From assembly GCA_022496805.1 (NCBI GenBank), contig CM040085.1, positions 16,707,811 to 16,771,810 of the forward strand: a DNA stretch of 64,000 nucleotides. Reading direction: 5' to 3'. Positions 48,842 through 60,870 of this stretch are shown here, piece after piece; position 1 is the first letter of the stretch, and each line of letters starts with the position of its first letter. This DNA is from Pohlia nutans. Its lineage: Eukaryota > Streptophyta > Bryopsida > Bryales > Mniaceae. A program made the position numbers and the translations under genes. The notes below the pieces were generated by a model, which saw only the letters and a program-made list of their open reading frames with translations, had not been told where the DNA came from and did not search any database.

Positions 48842-48974
48842 ACAATCATCATAATCAAACCGCAGCAAGGAGTTGAATCATCGTAATCATTACACAGCAA
48901 AGAGATGAATCATCATGATCATAACACATCAAGGAGTTGAATCACCATAATCATATATAACACAGCAAGGAGTT
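48842..48974. repeat. tandem repeat of about 38 bp upstream of the GMI1-like gene
   Basis: Four diverged units share ACA(C/G)CAAGGAGTTGAATCA followed by TCATAATCAT-like words. Confidence 0.75.
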
Positions 48975-50057
48975 AACACACTCAAGCAAGCCATTAAATC
49001 TAAAGCGCCTTCCCGTTCACGAAAGCCATGGGCCTGGAAGTGCATAATCACTTCAAACAGAGAATGGAAATTGTAATTAAGAAAAATAAAATCGATCGCA
49101 TTGTATACACACACCTGTAACAGCCAAGAAAAGAAAAGGAGAGTATCAACGACCAACCTCTAAGACAATGCTGCAAAAGGCCCTCGGTAGATCGACTCCA
49201 GAATTTCTTTCTCCAACCTGTTAAAAACTCCAACAGATTCAGCATCATCTTTTAGAATTTAAAATGAAATCGTCCACTAATAGAAAGAATATATTTGGAA
49301 AAAAAATATTTACGAGTTCGAACTCTTCTCCTCAACTTCGACAAAAAAAATTATAAGCTCTCGGCAGCTCTCGAAGTCAATTGAAGTCAAAGAGTCAGGT
49401 GAAATTCTCACTACTCTACTGACGGATCGGGAGCTTCAAGAGCTTGAAAATTCTCACGAAACGCGCGGCAGATCGTCACGACGAGCTGCTGAAAGTTGCG
49501 TTACAATTGATGAACGCCGGAAGCGCTCACAGTCACTTGAGAGAGAAGACAAGACGATGGATGAACAGAACCACTATCGGTCTACTCATCACTATCATCC
49601 ATCTATCACTGTCCGTCAGTCACTGCCCACTCGCGATTGATTGGAGTTTGTTTTACTCGACCGGTAAGAAAAATTAACTACCGGTACATACAAAAGCCAA
49701 GAATAAAAAATCACTCGGAAAAGGAAGAATAATTCTGGCTCTCAAAATTGAGAACCCACTTGTGCTAAGGAATGGAAAAAACATAAATTTACTTGAACTG
49801 AATTTTTTTAATAAACAAAGAAACAAATAACTACATGTTGTCAAACCTAAGTGAAAATGATGTCTTGTGTGCCAGTTTTGGGGCTCTGTGCAGCAATTGC
49901 AATGACTGAATGTACCCCCTACAATGCTCTCATCCAAGAACAAGGTGCCACTTTTGTCTTTGGGTTGGAGCCCAAGATGTTTAGTGTAAACCGGCCTTGA
50001 AGCCAACAATACCTGTTGTTTTTCGATGACAATAATAAAACAACTCCTGCAGCAACT

Positions 50058-50089
<32 letters not shown>

Positions 50090-50286
50090 AGTAGGAAACA
50101 AAAATCTCCAGTAATTCCCAATCTTAGATATACTATTCTAAGCTTAGAATACTAGGACATAAACCTTAAACAAAGTAAAAACGCAAATGAAAAAAGTAAA
50201 ATAAAGGCTTTGGTGTTTTTATTTTACTTGATTCTAACAAGCATAATTCTTTCACGATTCAAATGAATGCACGAAGGTCTAGGTGT
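48975..50286. other. intergenic DNA with small frames
   Basis: A 77-codon frame at 49444-49677 and smaller minus-strand frames at 48929-50009 have no domain. A (TA)n(GA)n simple repeat occupies about 50059-50089. No gene is supported. Confidence 0.35.
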
Positions 50287-51095
50287 TTAACCCTTTAGTG
50301 CCTAGGGTGGTTCTGGAGAAACCACAGATTTTTGGGCGATATTTTTTAAAAACTTTCTCTCTTGAAATTAGGAATGCTATCAATAGTATTCAACCGTATC
50401 AATATAAGCATAGCTTAATGAAACAAGTTTTGGTTGAATCTTGGTCAGATCAGACTGTTGGATTGGAAGATTATAGTATGTCTTTGAACCGTATAATGCA
50501 CACTCCAAAATGAGATTTTGAAGGGTGTGTGACTTCAAAATTAAATAGAATTTTGGTTAAATTTTCAAAAATGAAAGTGAAGCAGTTCGGCAATGACCTA
50601 TGTCAACACCTCTCCATTGCAATCTTTCATGTCAAGAACTGACTCACACAAAATTATTGTGAATTTTATAAGTGAGAGTGACTTATCTATGTACGGTTTA
50701 AGACAAAATTTATACGTTAAAATAAGAAAGGATTTGGTACATTGATCAAGATCGGAATACATACATTGATGGAACATGAACAAGAGAACACAATCCAAAA
50801 AGAAATACAAGATAACAAACTTTCAAATACAATAAATACCGCATAGTACATGTGTTGTATTTGTAAGTATTTGTTGTATTTTGAGGTATTTGCAGTATTT
50901 TGGTGTTTTGAACATAGGTATTTGGATATTTAAGAAAGTCAAATTTCAAAATTTCTTTTTGCATCATCTGCATAATCAAAAGTTACACTTCTGAACTTTT
51001 AGACACCGAACTAAGATAGTTCACAAATTTAACAACATTTCATTTTTTGGTGATCTAGTGACCACTTACTGGTTACCTAGGCACTAAAGGGTTAA
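50287..51095 (+). mobile_element. TTAA-bounded element with 20-bp perfect inverted ends, 809 bp
   Basis: The ends TTAACCCTTTAGTGCCTAGG and CCTAGGCACTAAAGGGTTAA are a perfect inverse pair. A truncated relative lies at 34978-35841. The right TTAA (51092-51095) is shared with the following element. Confidence 0.92.
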
Positions 51096-52259
51096 CTTCT
51101 AAGTGTTTACATGTTTTGAGCGTTATTTATATGTATTAAAAAACAAGGCTTCCTTAGCTTTTTTGAGCTTCAACTCTAAAAAGCATTTGTAAGACATCCA
51201 TATTAGAAGACATCTATATGGATGAATTTGAAATAAAATGCCTAAATGTTTTTCAAATGATTTTACACAAAAAAAATTGAAAATTCACTAAAACAACAAT
51301 TTTTATGCTCTCATCTTGCATTGTAATACATTATGATTGGTTGAAATCATTATGCTTGAATAGTGGTGAAGGTGTTCATTTGAAATTTATTATGGTTTGA
51401 TACTACTCCGATTGAGGTGTCTTGAGATCTCTTTGTAAGCAATCAAAAAACAATTTTATAGGTTAAAATATTGTACATTATGCAAAAGATGATTCAATAT
51501 TGTGCATTATGCACTTTTGGCCAATCATTTCAAAATTCATAAGATAATGAGAATTTTGTATTTTTCATATAATCAAAATCACAATCACTTTTTAAATCAA
51601 ATTTATACATATGATATTTCGACACTATTACTTAATCCAACCGCATGGATGTCATGAAAAGGTCATCATCTGGAACTTCCATTTGTATGTCAGCCCCAAA
51701 GAATGAGTTCAGTGTACAATTTATAGCTCAAAACCTTAAAAAATAAATTGTTGAAATAGAAGTTCACATGGAACAAAAGAACCTAGTAAATTCAATTTTG
51801 ATTTTTTTTTCTAATCTGATTTCACTGAAATCAAGGTAACTACCTCAAAACATTCATGTAAAAAAAACCAATTGCAAAAACATCACCATGGATGAAAAAC
51901 TACACAATCAATACAAAAGTTTTGGGGCCTCTAAAGGGCTACGAATTTGGCCAAAGATGCCATGCAAAGAAAAATTAAAAAATCCAAATCTTACGTGACC
52001 AAAATTTGGCCACGTCAGATTTGGATTTTTTTAATGTTTTTCAATATTCTTTTTAAAGAATAATAAGATAATATTGGTTTAATTATAAATTTTTAACTTC
52101 TTTTTCTTCTTTTTTTTTGCCCCAATTTTTTTTCTTTTTATATTCGTGCATGAGGGTATTGATTCAACTAACGGCTCTTTGGAGACCTTAGAATCTTTCT
52201 AAATAATGCGGATTTTGTACATTGTTCAAAAAATGGACGTTGAAGGAATTAGGGATTAA
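51092..52259 (+). mobile_element. probable TTAA-bounded element with decayed ends, about 1.17 kb
   Basis: The left end TTAACTTCTAAGTGTTTACA and right end GGACGTTGAAGGAATTAGGGATTAA (inverse TTAATCCCTAATTCC) pair only partly. It has the same AT-rich, non-coding character as its neighbours and abuts the 50287 element through one TTAA. Confidence 0.5.
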
Positions 52260-52730
52260 AAGACTTTAAAGGACAAGGTTTATTTTTAGAGGTTCTAAGC
52301 GGGTCCTTTAGGGACTTTCTATTTTTTGAACAATTTCGTTTATTTTTTTGTCAACACATGCAATGTTTACATATAATTTGAATTACATTTTCACAAACAT
52401 ACGTCTTTTATTGTCTCTACGAGAAAGACTACAAAAACGCTTTGATTTCAAAAAGTTACATGGTTTAATAGTATAAACAAGTTGTAAAAGTAAAATCTCT
52501 GATAAATACTAAGGCAGAGACTACACGACTAGCCACTTGTTTAATACTGTCAACTTACACCAATAAAAAAAAAGTTGGGAAGTGCCACCACCATGAAAAA
52601 ATAGTAAAATTCTTTAAAAAAAATACATTTTTCTCTTTAACGAGCTTAGGAATGGAGGCTTGACGAATAAGTTAAGCTATTTTTCATGGAAAGGTGTAGG
52701 TACATTTCATTACAAAAATGTTGGCCTTAA
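52260..52730. other. decayed element-like DNA
   Basis: AAAGGACAAGG at the left and GGTCCTTTAGGGAC at 52310, followed by CAACACATGCAATGTTTACA, recall the 220-240 bp family, but boundaries are lost. No gene. Confidence 0.35.
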
Positions 52731-53305
52731 TTAACCCCTAAGCGTCTAATCATCGAGAAAGTGGACGATGTACAAAATCAAACACAATTCTCTCATCCAT
52801 CATTGAATTTTTGCACTAAGGATCTTTTACTATATATTTTATGAAAAGTTAGCTTCATGCATGTGTGATCCAATTTGAAAGGGGATGATTTGTGAAATTT
52901 CTATGCCTCTTTTCATGTTGTAGTGATTCACCCAATTTTTTTGAAGATTTCAATGTAAAAGTGCTTTTAAGAAAATCAACTCATAAAATTAAACAACCAA
53001 AAAAACTCCAAGATCACTACACTTAGAGTATTAGATTTCAACCAGTCACAAAAAATTCATCTACAAATTGTCAATTTCTTATTTGTAATCAAATTACAAA
53101 ATAATTTTCAATTTTAAGTTTCAAATTTCCTACAATAATACTTGTGACAGCAATCATAGATCTAACCATATGGGTAGAATCAAAAATTCATAATGTACAA
53201 CTTTTATTCATAGATCAAGTTCAAAATATCCCTCTTAGTTACATTTTATAAGACATCTTTGAAATTCTCCCAATTTAGAGAGGGGTGAAGACATTTAGGG
53301 ATTAA
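52731..53305 (-). mobile_element. TTAA-bounded element, 575 bp
   Basis: It begins TTAACCCCTAAGCGTCTAA and ends GACATTTAGGGATTAA. It is the inverse counterpart of 27787-28362. Its right TTAA is the left TTAA of 53302-53523. Confidence 0.88.
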
Positions 53306-53523
53306 CCCTTAAACAATCCAAAAGCCTTTGGCAGCTATATAGTATATTCTGTATTTGGTGGTAATTGATCAAAATAGCAATGACCGAACGCTTTTCAATA
53401 CAAAGTAAAATTAATAATCATGATAATATGTATATAGCAATATATCACAATTTATATAATTGAACAATTATAAGGCTAAATAGGGATTGTAGAGAGGGAC
53501 CCCGAGTGCCATTTAAGGGTTAA
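53302..53523. mobile_element. 222-bp TTAA element
   Basis: The ends TTAACCCTTAAA and TTTAAGGGTTAA are a perfect 12-bp inverse pair. The interior is AT-rich without coding content. It directly joins the previous element by a single shared TTAA. Confidence 0.8.
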
Positions 53524-56500
53524 AAACTTAAAATGGTTTTGAAATACTGGAACTACACCTTTTGTATTTTTCATGATGGCACAAGCACACCCCACGGCCG
53601 AAAAAAACAAAAAACATATTCATTTAAATTTTAAATTTTAAATTCTTTATAAAAAAATTGGTTTCCCTTTGCGCCCCCGTTTAGGGTTCAGTTTGTGGCT
53701 ATACCCACTATGAATTTTTTAAATTAATGTATTGATTTATTTCAGCATCACAAGTGGTAAACTGAACCCTTAATATATAATTTAAAATTTTAATTTTTTG
53801 AAAAACCTGATGCGAGTGTGGGATCCACGGTTGCACAAGATGAGCTAAAATGAAAAAAAAATAATGAAGAAAACATAGTAGGAAAAAAGAAGACAAGAAG
53901 AAAGACAAGAGAAAGATAAGAAAGATGACAAGAAACAAAACAAGATAAAAGAAAAGATAAAGATAAGGATAATAAATAAATAAAAGAATTGTTAGTTTAC
54001 AATGAAAGTGATTGTAGAAAGACAAAAATCGTTGTTTTTTAAAGAACTTCTTAGAAAAAATTTTAAGCCAAATTTGCTCATGAAATGAACACACTTGACT
54101 AATTACATAAATAGCAAATTGCGTGTTATATTGGTTTTTCTTAGCTTAATGTTAATCTAGATTTGACAATTATAAAATATTTTTCCTTAGCCATTTATTT
54201 TAAGGAACCTTCTTTGCTCGCTAAATGATGTTATGCAATCTGCATTTGGAGTTTCTAAAATTCAGAATTCCAAATTCAAAAATAAATATTCAAGTAAAGT
54301 TCATAAATTTCTTGAAAGAAGCTTTCAATAACTAAGTCCATAATTCAAAGAATTCTAATATAGTTATCTTACATATCTAAAATTTCCCTTAACACCTTAT
54401 TTTTTTGATACATATCCTCCTAAACCTTGAGTTTGAATTTGAAAAAAGGTAAAGTCATGAACGTGGTTACACTAAATACGAACGTGGTTACACTAACCAC
54501 GTAAAGTCATGAACATCAATCACACTTTATTAGCTTCCCCTAAGGGTGGTCACTATGCAAAAAGTAAAAAAACCACGTGAGTTAAACCATAGGGTCCTTT
54601 TTATTCATTGGAGGAACTTTTTACCTAATTATAGAATTTTATGTATAATATAGGATATTCTAAATTCAAGTGAGGAATAATTCGAGAAAATTTTGAAATA
54701 TACTTAGAATATTTTAGAATATACCTCAAATATTCCATTTATGTGATAGGCCCCATTAAAATACCCTCTTAACGAACGTGGTTACACTAAATACATTCTA
54801 GAAACCTCCCCAAGAGCTTCCCAATATCTCTTGCATCGACAATTGTAAAAAACCATGAGTAGCAAGATATTGTATACCATTCTCATCTATATTGACAAAA
54901 TCCAAATCGTATCTTAAGTAATGAAAACATTAAAAAATAATAAAAAATAATGTATAGAAATCATATCTTATGAGGATATTGAATTGCAAGGCCATCAAAG
55001 AATTAATCATATCTTATTTAATGTAATTTGGTCTTAGATAGAATTGATATCCAAATTTTTATTCACATTTTGGCATGTATTTTTATACTTCAATTCATTT
55101 TTATATCCTATAAAAAAAATTCTACATACAATACTTTGTCAAATTTTGCAACTTAAACCGCATACAGTCTAGTGGATGTTTTAATATATGTTCTTCTAAC
55201 CAATTATGTACACATACACACACATATACATACATACATACATGTAAATGTATGTATGTATGTGAAGGAAATTAAGACTGAAATTTCAAAGTATGTACTA
55301 GTATTATTTTTTAGAAGACTTTGGCAATTTCATTCACCTTTTTGCCCATTTTTCTAGTGTAAAAGTAGCCACTCCCAAAAGCAAGTAAGATTCTTCACCA
55401 TCCAAAATTTGGTAGGATGCCAACTTGGATGCACACAAATATCGTACTTGGTCATGAGGGTCGACATCCCATGCCAAGTAAAGTTTTTTTGTCCAAAAAA
55501 ATGCCAAATTCTAAGAATATACTACAATATTCTCTATTTCACAATACAAAGCAGATTTTTATTTATTTTTAAATCCTAAAGATTAAAGCTTCTCTTCTTA
55601 TACTTATTTTTTGCACAACGTGACGGCTGGATGTGGTACATGCAAATTCTCAGCACATAATGTTCATCATCCCCAAATTAATTCATATGAATTGCGGAAT
55701 TGCATCCAACTGAAGGACATAATCAGGATACAATTTTGGATATCATGAGGCAACACTGATAGTCATCATTCATGGAGCTGGCAAATTCTGCAAATATAAC
55801 TGTGTTGAACATCTCGTCTAAACCCGTGTTGTTAAATCACAAACATTTGGAGTATGGTCAGGTCATGTCAACATGAATTTCAAGTCATAATGTACCTGTA
55901 CTGTGCATTTTGAAAATATAAGCTTTGTAATTCATGGGAGTTACTCTTTGGATATCATAAACTGAAGTAGATTCAAGGTAAGTTTAGTCATCTAATTTCA
56001 CCATCCTAGTTTATACCTGCAATTGAGGTAGGAAACTCATTTTCATGACTTTCACTTATTTTGATTAGTTCCACTTCATTGATAGATTTTTTTTATTTTA
56101 ATGTAGGTCTTCTTTCCATTTTGGAAAAATTTTAATTTATTTATTTAACATTGTATGAATAAATTATACATTTTGAAAGTTTTGTTCATATCCTGAGTAA
56201 AATAGTGGATGTTTTCTTACTCATCAGCTATAGAACTATAGTACATTGTCACATTCACTAGATTCTAAATAAGTACTATTGGACTAATACGTGCTTGATA
56301 TATCTAATGTACAAACAAGAATACAATATTCTTTATGCACAGACAAGTTTATGATATACTTCATGTACTATATGTACCATATATTTCTAGTGAATTGACA
56401 TGTACATAATATTCCTAGTGTACTGAAAAGCAATCTAATGTCACTGCAATTGTCAATAATATTGTCTACATGTCAGGTCATTGGAAACATAAAGTACTTG

Positions 56501-57213
56501 TCAATAATATTCACTTTATACGTGCCCTGTCCACAGCAATAGGTTTTCTACAAGAATAGATTTACTATCTTACTTCTAATTCACCATTTAACTATCAAAA
56601 TAGTCTAATTTTTTTCAGTTATAAACGTTATGTAAATTCGCATTATATATATATATATATATATATAGTTGTGCTGTGCAGAGAGTTTCAAATTTTGAAC
56701 ATATTTCAAAAATTACGACAATTATTTATAAAAGTGGGATGTAAGAAAAGTGTATCAATAGATCATTATTTGGCAAAAAATCAATAGTAAATTTTTTCAG
56801 TAGTTGTTTACTAAAAGACTAGGATATAATTCCTTATTTTGCACTTGGCGAAGTGCAATCATTCCGGGAACTAATTGTGCTTAAAAAAAAACTTATAAAA
56901 AAAATTGACAAAAAAACATAGATTTCTTGTTTTGTTGAAACTTGTAGTATATTGCAATAAAACACTAATATTTCAATTTTTTCATAACAAAAATTTGTAT
57001 TTCATTTATATTTAAAATTGCAAGATTGATTATTTAAAAACTATTACAGACTATGAATAAATTTAGACACTTTAACGCTGCTGCCAGAGTGTATGGGAGA
57101 AGACATGATTTTTTTCTTCTTATTTTCCTTTTTCTTATTTCTTTTTTTTTGTATGCCAAAAAGTACATAAGGGTACATGGCTCCTTCTTCCATCCTTCAA
57201 AAAAAATTCAAAT
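53524..57213. other. AT-rich DNA without genes
   Basis: The longest frames (for example 53708-54094 on the minus strand, low-complexity Phe/Leu) reflect a purine-rich tract at 53850-53990. The phrase ACGTGGTTACACTAA occurs three times (54462, 54483, 54777). Tetranucleotide CATA/TGTA repeats form a small palindrome at 55198-55262, and an (AT)n run lies at 56643-56668. No RNA gene was found. Confidence 0.45.
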
Positions 57214-57600
57214 GCCGCATACCCCAAGCCCCTCGGCCAAGTCCCCAAAAAATAAAATAAAAACATATATAATTTATTTCTATTTTTATTTCTATTTTTC
57301 TGGGTTTTCCGTGGCTAAGGGTCCATGCGCGCGGACCCTCTTTTGTCCTCTCCTCAAGAGAACATAAACTCTCATGCTCCCATGCTCTCCCATGTTCCTA
57401 TGGAGGATGGAGGGTGCGCTGCCGCATACCCTCAGTTCCTCCGCCACGCCCAAAACAAAAAATATTATTTATTTAAAAAATAAAAAATAAAAAAATCGGA
57501 TTTTCTGGGTAGAGGGTCCTCGCATGCGGACCCTCTTTTGTTTGTCCTCTCGTCAAATGAACATAAATATATTCTCCCATGCTCCCATGGCCATAGAAGA
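57214..57600 (+). repeat. tandem duplication, about 200-bp unit
   Basis: Units 57214-57420 and 57421-57600 share GCCGCATACCC, an A/T-rich middle, TTTTCTGGG, GCGGACCCTCTTTTGT and CATGCTCCCATG. Confidence 0.75.
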
Positions 57601-57755
57601 AAGCAAAGGCGCGGCTATGCATCATGAGCGACCCGAAAAAAGTAGATAGATAGATAGGTTGATGTTTTATGATTTCTTTGTTTTGTTTTCTGTGCAGGTG
57701 GTTAGGGGTGCATTGGAGTTGACAACGATGTTGTTCATGTGGAATCCCATGGACT

Positions 57756-58019
57756 GTGTATAGGAGAATGAATCGCTCGGTTCATTGTTCTCACAAGTTT
57801 GTTCCAAGAGGTTGGACAATCTATTTTGATAACAAAATAAAAAAATGTCATGGTGGAGTTGCTATTTGGAGGGAGGAAGCAACAGTTGCAACAATGGCGC
57901 TATATAATCACGTGTGGATGAAGCAAATCACTATTACAAATAAAGTAAAGTCTCACATACTTGAATATATTGCAATGCAGATTGAAGCATGGGTGACTAG
58001 AAGTTGCAGAATGAACTAG
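57756..58019 (+). CDS. unrecognised 87-codon frame
   Basis: The frame begins after an acceptor-like TGTGCAG at about 57699 and contains FVPRGWTIYF, HGGVAIWREE and SHILEYIAMQIEAW. Composition is protein-like, but I do not recognise it and no partner exon was found. It may be a gene fragment or chance frame. Confidence 0.2.
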   Translation: MYRRMNRSVHCSHKFVPRGWTIYFDNKIKKCHGGVAIWREEATVATMALYNHVWMKQITITNKVKSHILEYIAMQIEAWVTRSCRMN

Positions 58020-59820
58020 ATGCTTATTAGAGTAGATGAGTACAATACTATTTAGTATGTGACTTTTTAGTTTAGTTGTCAAGGTATTGATTTAAGAGTT
58101 TGCACTATTTTTATAAATCGTAATCGTGTAAAGTATTTTGGTGTACTGAAAAGCATATTTAAAACATATTCATCTATTTGCGGCCTACTTCCAATTGCTT
58201 ACAATATGTTTATATAGTTTTGTAAGATGTGTTCTTAAATTGTTGTTTGAGAACTCGAACCTCCTGTATTTTCTAACATACTATGTGTCAGGATCAATTT
58301 CAAAGGAGAGTTTTGTTGCGTATAGAATCTAATTCAAAAATATTCAAAGCACAAGTAATGGCTTTTTCAAAACAAAAAAAAAAAAGACTCAACAATTTCA
58401 AAGAATTTTGCAATTTATCCCTTTTGCAACCAAATCTGTGGGAAAAAAAAAATTGGCCAGATAATTCATGCAATTTCTACTGACCTGAATTATTAGTGTG
58501 CCGGGAAGCCAAGTGCATGATTATTTGGCCAAGTGCAAAAATAGGGAATTGGATGTTAAATTAAGGTAGTGAAGGATCAAGTAATGACAGCCGTTGCTTG
58601 AATCTAAATCACTCTTCGATTTTAGCAACCCTTGGGGAATATCTAGCCCATCACTTGTGTAAATAATTTTTTAACATATATCATCAAGCTTTGGTAATTG
58701 AAAGCATGAAAATTAATGTGATCAATATATTATATGGATGCAAATAGATCTTGGTCTACCATTATGAGTTATTTAAAATGATATTTATTGTATTTCTAAA
58801 TTTAATTTATTTCTAAAATTGATTCTATTTTTTTTTAAGTTGTTGAAAATTTTAAGTGTCAAGATGACCACATGATATTCACAACATATCATTTTCAAAA
58901 ATAACTAATGCTAAAAATTGATTCAAACAAATTGTTTTTAGTGTCATGTTTTGAAGATTTAAGCTTATTTTCATTTTCAATTGTTTGATAAATAAATTTA
59001 TTCTTTATTATTGATGGTGCCAAGATCATTTGTTATAGCTCATAAAAATTCCTTTTGTTGTAACATATGATAAACCTCCTTGTGCTAACGACTTCCATCT
59101 ATTTACACTATGTAACACATGTGTCCTTCCTTGAATTTTATTTTTATACATTCTAGATTAAAACCATTTATGCTCATCTTTGTGAAATATTGTCATTGAG
59201 CCATTCAAACGGCCCAAACATTGCGGTAAAGTGTTCACTGTAATATTTGACATATTTTATGTGTTGCATTGTTTTATATCGATGTTTTTGTCATTATGTT
59301 TGTAGGAGCGTATTTAGCATGAGAGATTTGCTAGCATATTAGAAGATTTGCGTGAAGTATGGTTGTAGTGCTTTATAGAGTTTTAGCGGGTTTTGAATGT
59401 GTAAATCTTGAGTAACAGAAGTGCTTAGGGTTTTTAGGTTTTTCTTTGCTATGTTCTATTATGTGATACATGATTTTTGGTTTTGATGGCTACTTAGTAA
59501 AAATATTTAGGAGTTATTTTATTTGACGCTTGGTGGACCCAAAAACCACTATGTTAGTGTGGATGCAAGATGGATGTAGGTTCTTGAAGAAAAGGTCGTT
59601 GTCAACTTTTTTTTTTTGTCTCTTCTCTATCTCTTCTCCGTTTTTGGCTCTCCTTCTCCCTCTCTCTCCAATTGAAGACTCTATTTTTTGGTAGTAGTGT
59701 AACTAGATTAAGAATTCAACGATTAGTAGATTGAGATTGTGATTCAGGTAGTATAGAAAAATCATGATTGTAGGTGCGTGACGAGGACAACCGTGATTGG
59801 GATTGTGAGTGTGGTAACGG
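58020..59820. other. AT-rich DNA without genes
   Basis: No open frame above about 66 codons and no inverted ends were seen. A pyrimidine-rich stretch lies at 59610-59670. Confidence 0.35.
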
Positions 59821-59849
59821 ACGAGGTTGAAGGCGGAATCAGATCGTAA

Positions 59850-60010
59850 GGAAGCGCCAAAACGACGATCACGACGAGGAAAGGACGATCACGATCACGA
59901 ATACGATAAAGGCGGTGATCACGGTGGGTCAGAGCGACGACAGCAGCGATCGTGACGAGGAGATGATCACAAACACAAACAAGGCAAGGAGAAGACGATC
60001 ACGAACTTCC
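59850..60010 (+). repeat. degenerate GACGATCACGA repeat tract
   Basis: Words GACGATCACGA, GATCACGATCACGAATACG and GAGATGATCACAAAC recur irregularly. It gives a GC-richer island in AT-rich DNA with several purine-rich frames. It could be leader sequence of a lost element; no domain is seen. Confidence 0.55.
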
Positions 60011-60804
60011 GCAAGCTCCTGTGACAATACTAGAGAGGGCGCACGGTGTGACATTATGGAGGGGATAGGAGTTACAACTCTTCCCCACCCGCATTTGACA
60101 AATTAGAGGTAATATGGCCTCTTGAATGAACTTGTATGCATGTTTTTATGCATAGGTCTTCAAATGTGATTTTATTTGCAATTTTGAGTGATAAGTTGTT
60201 GTGAATTGGAAGGCAATTGTTCGTTTTCAATTTGATTCTTTCTTGTGTAATTAGTTGAATGCCGTTGTTGTGAAATGTGGTGGTTGGGTGGTTTTTGAAC
60301 GCTAGTTTCAGATATTTTGGTGGCACGCGGAAGCGTTGTCCAATTTTCCAACGATTGCACATTCCCATCATTTCCTCTAAATTGTGGCTTAGGGTGGTTT
60401 TTTTTTTGCAAAGTTTGAGTGTTGTAGTGTTGACTTGACTTAATTTAGGGTTTTTGGTGTTTATTGTGGGCATTTTGGTTGATGCATGTGTGCTGTTCCA
60501 GTGTTTGAAGGTCCATTTTGACCACCCTAGGTGTTGATTTTATCCATTTCAATGTGATTTGGCACTCAACATTGCCCTAGTCCATTGGGTGGGACTTTGT
60601 TAGTCAATTTTGTTTATGTGAATGCTTGATGCTCATTATGTTGTTCATTGTCATGGTTGAATGATCTTCCTTTGCCCATGTTTAGAGCCCTTGTTGTTTA
60701 AACCCACTTGTTGTGTCTTTCTCATGCAAAAAGGCCTCATGACCAGCTCTTCTGAAGGTTTATGTGATCTAAATCCCGCAATCGAAAGAGTATGAGTTCT
60801 CAAA

Positions 60805-60870
60805 TTAACCCTTTAACGTCCCGATTCAATCCTAAGCAGATTTAGACGTCTCGCTCGTTAGAATTCATTT
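60805..60870. mobile_element. left end of a TTAA-family element, right end not found
   Basis: TTAACCCTTTAACGTCCCGA at 60805 is a clear left end of the CGTCC type. No inverse partner was found before the window ends, so only the end is called. Confidence 0.5.

Noticed and set aside
53708..54094. 128-codon Phe/Leu-rich minus frame
   Set aside because: Low-complexity translation of a purine-rich tract; no membrane-protein family was recognised and there is no good coding signal.
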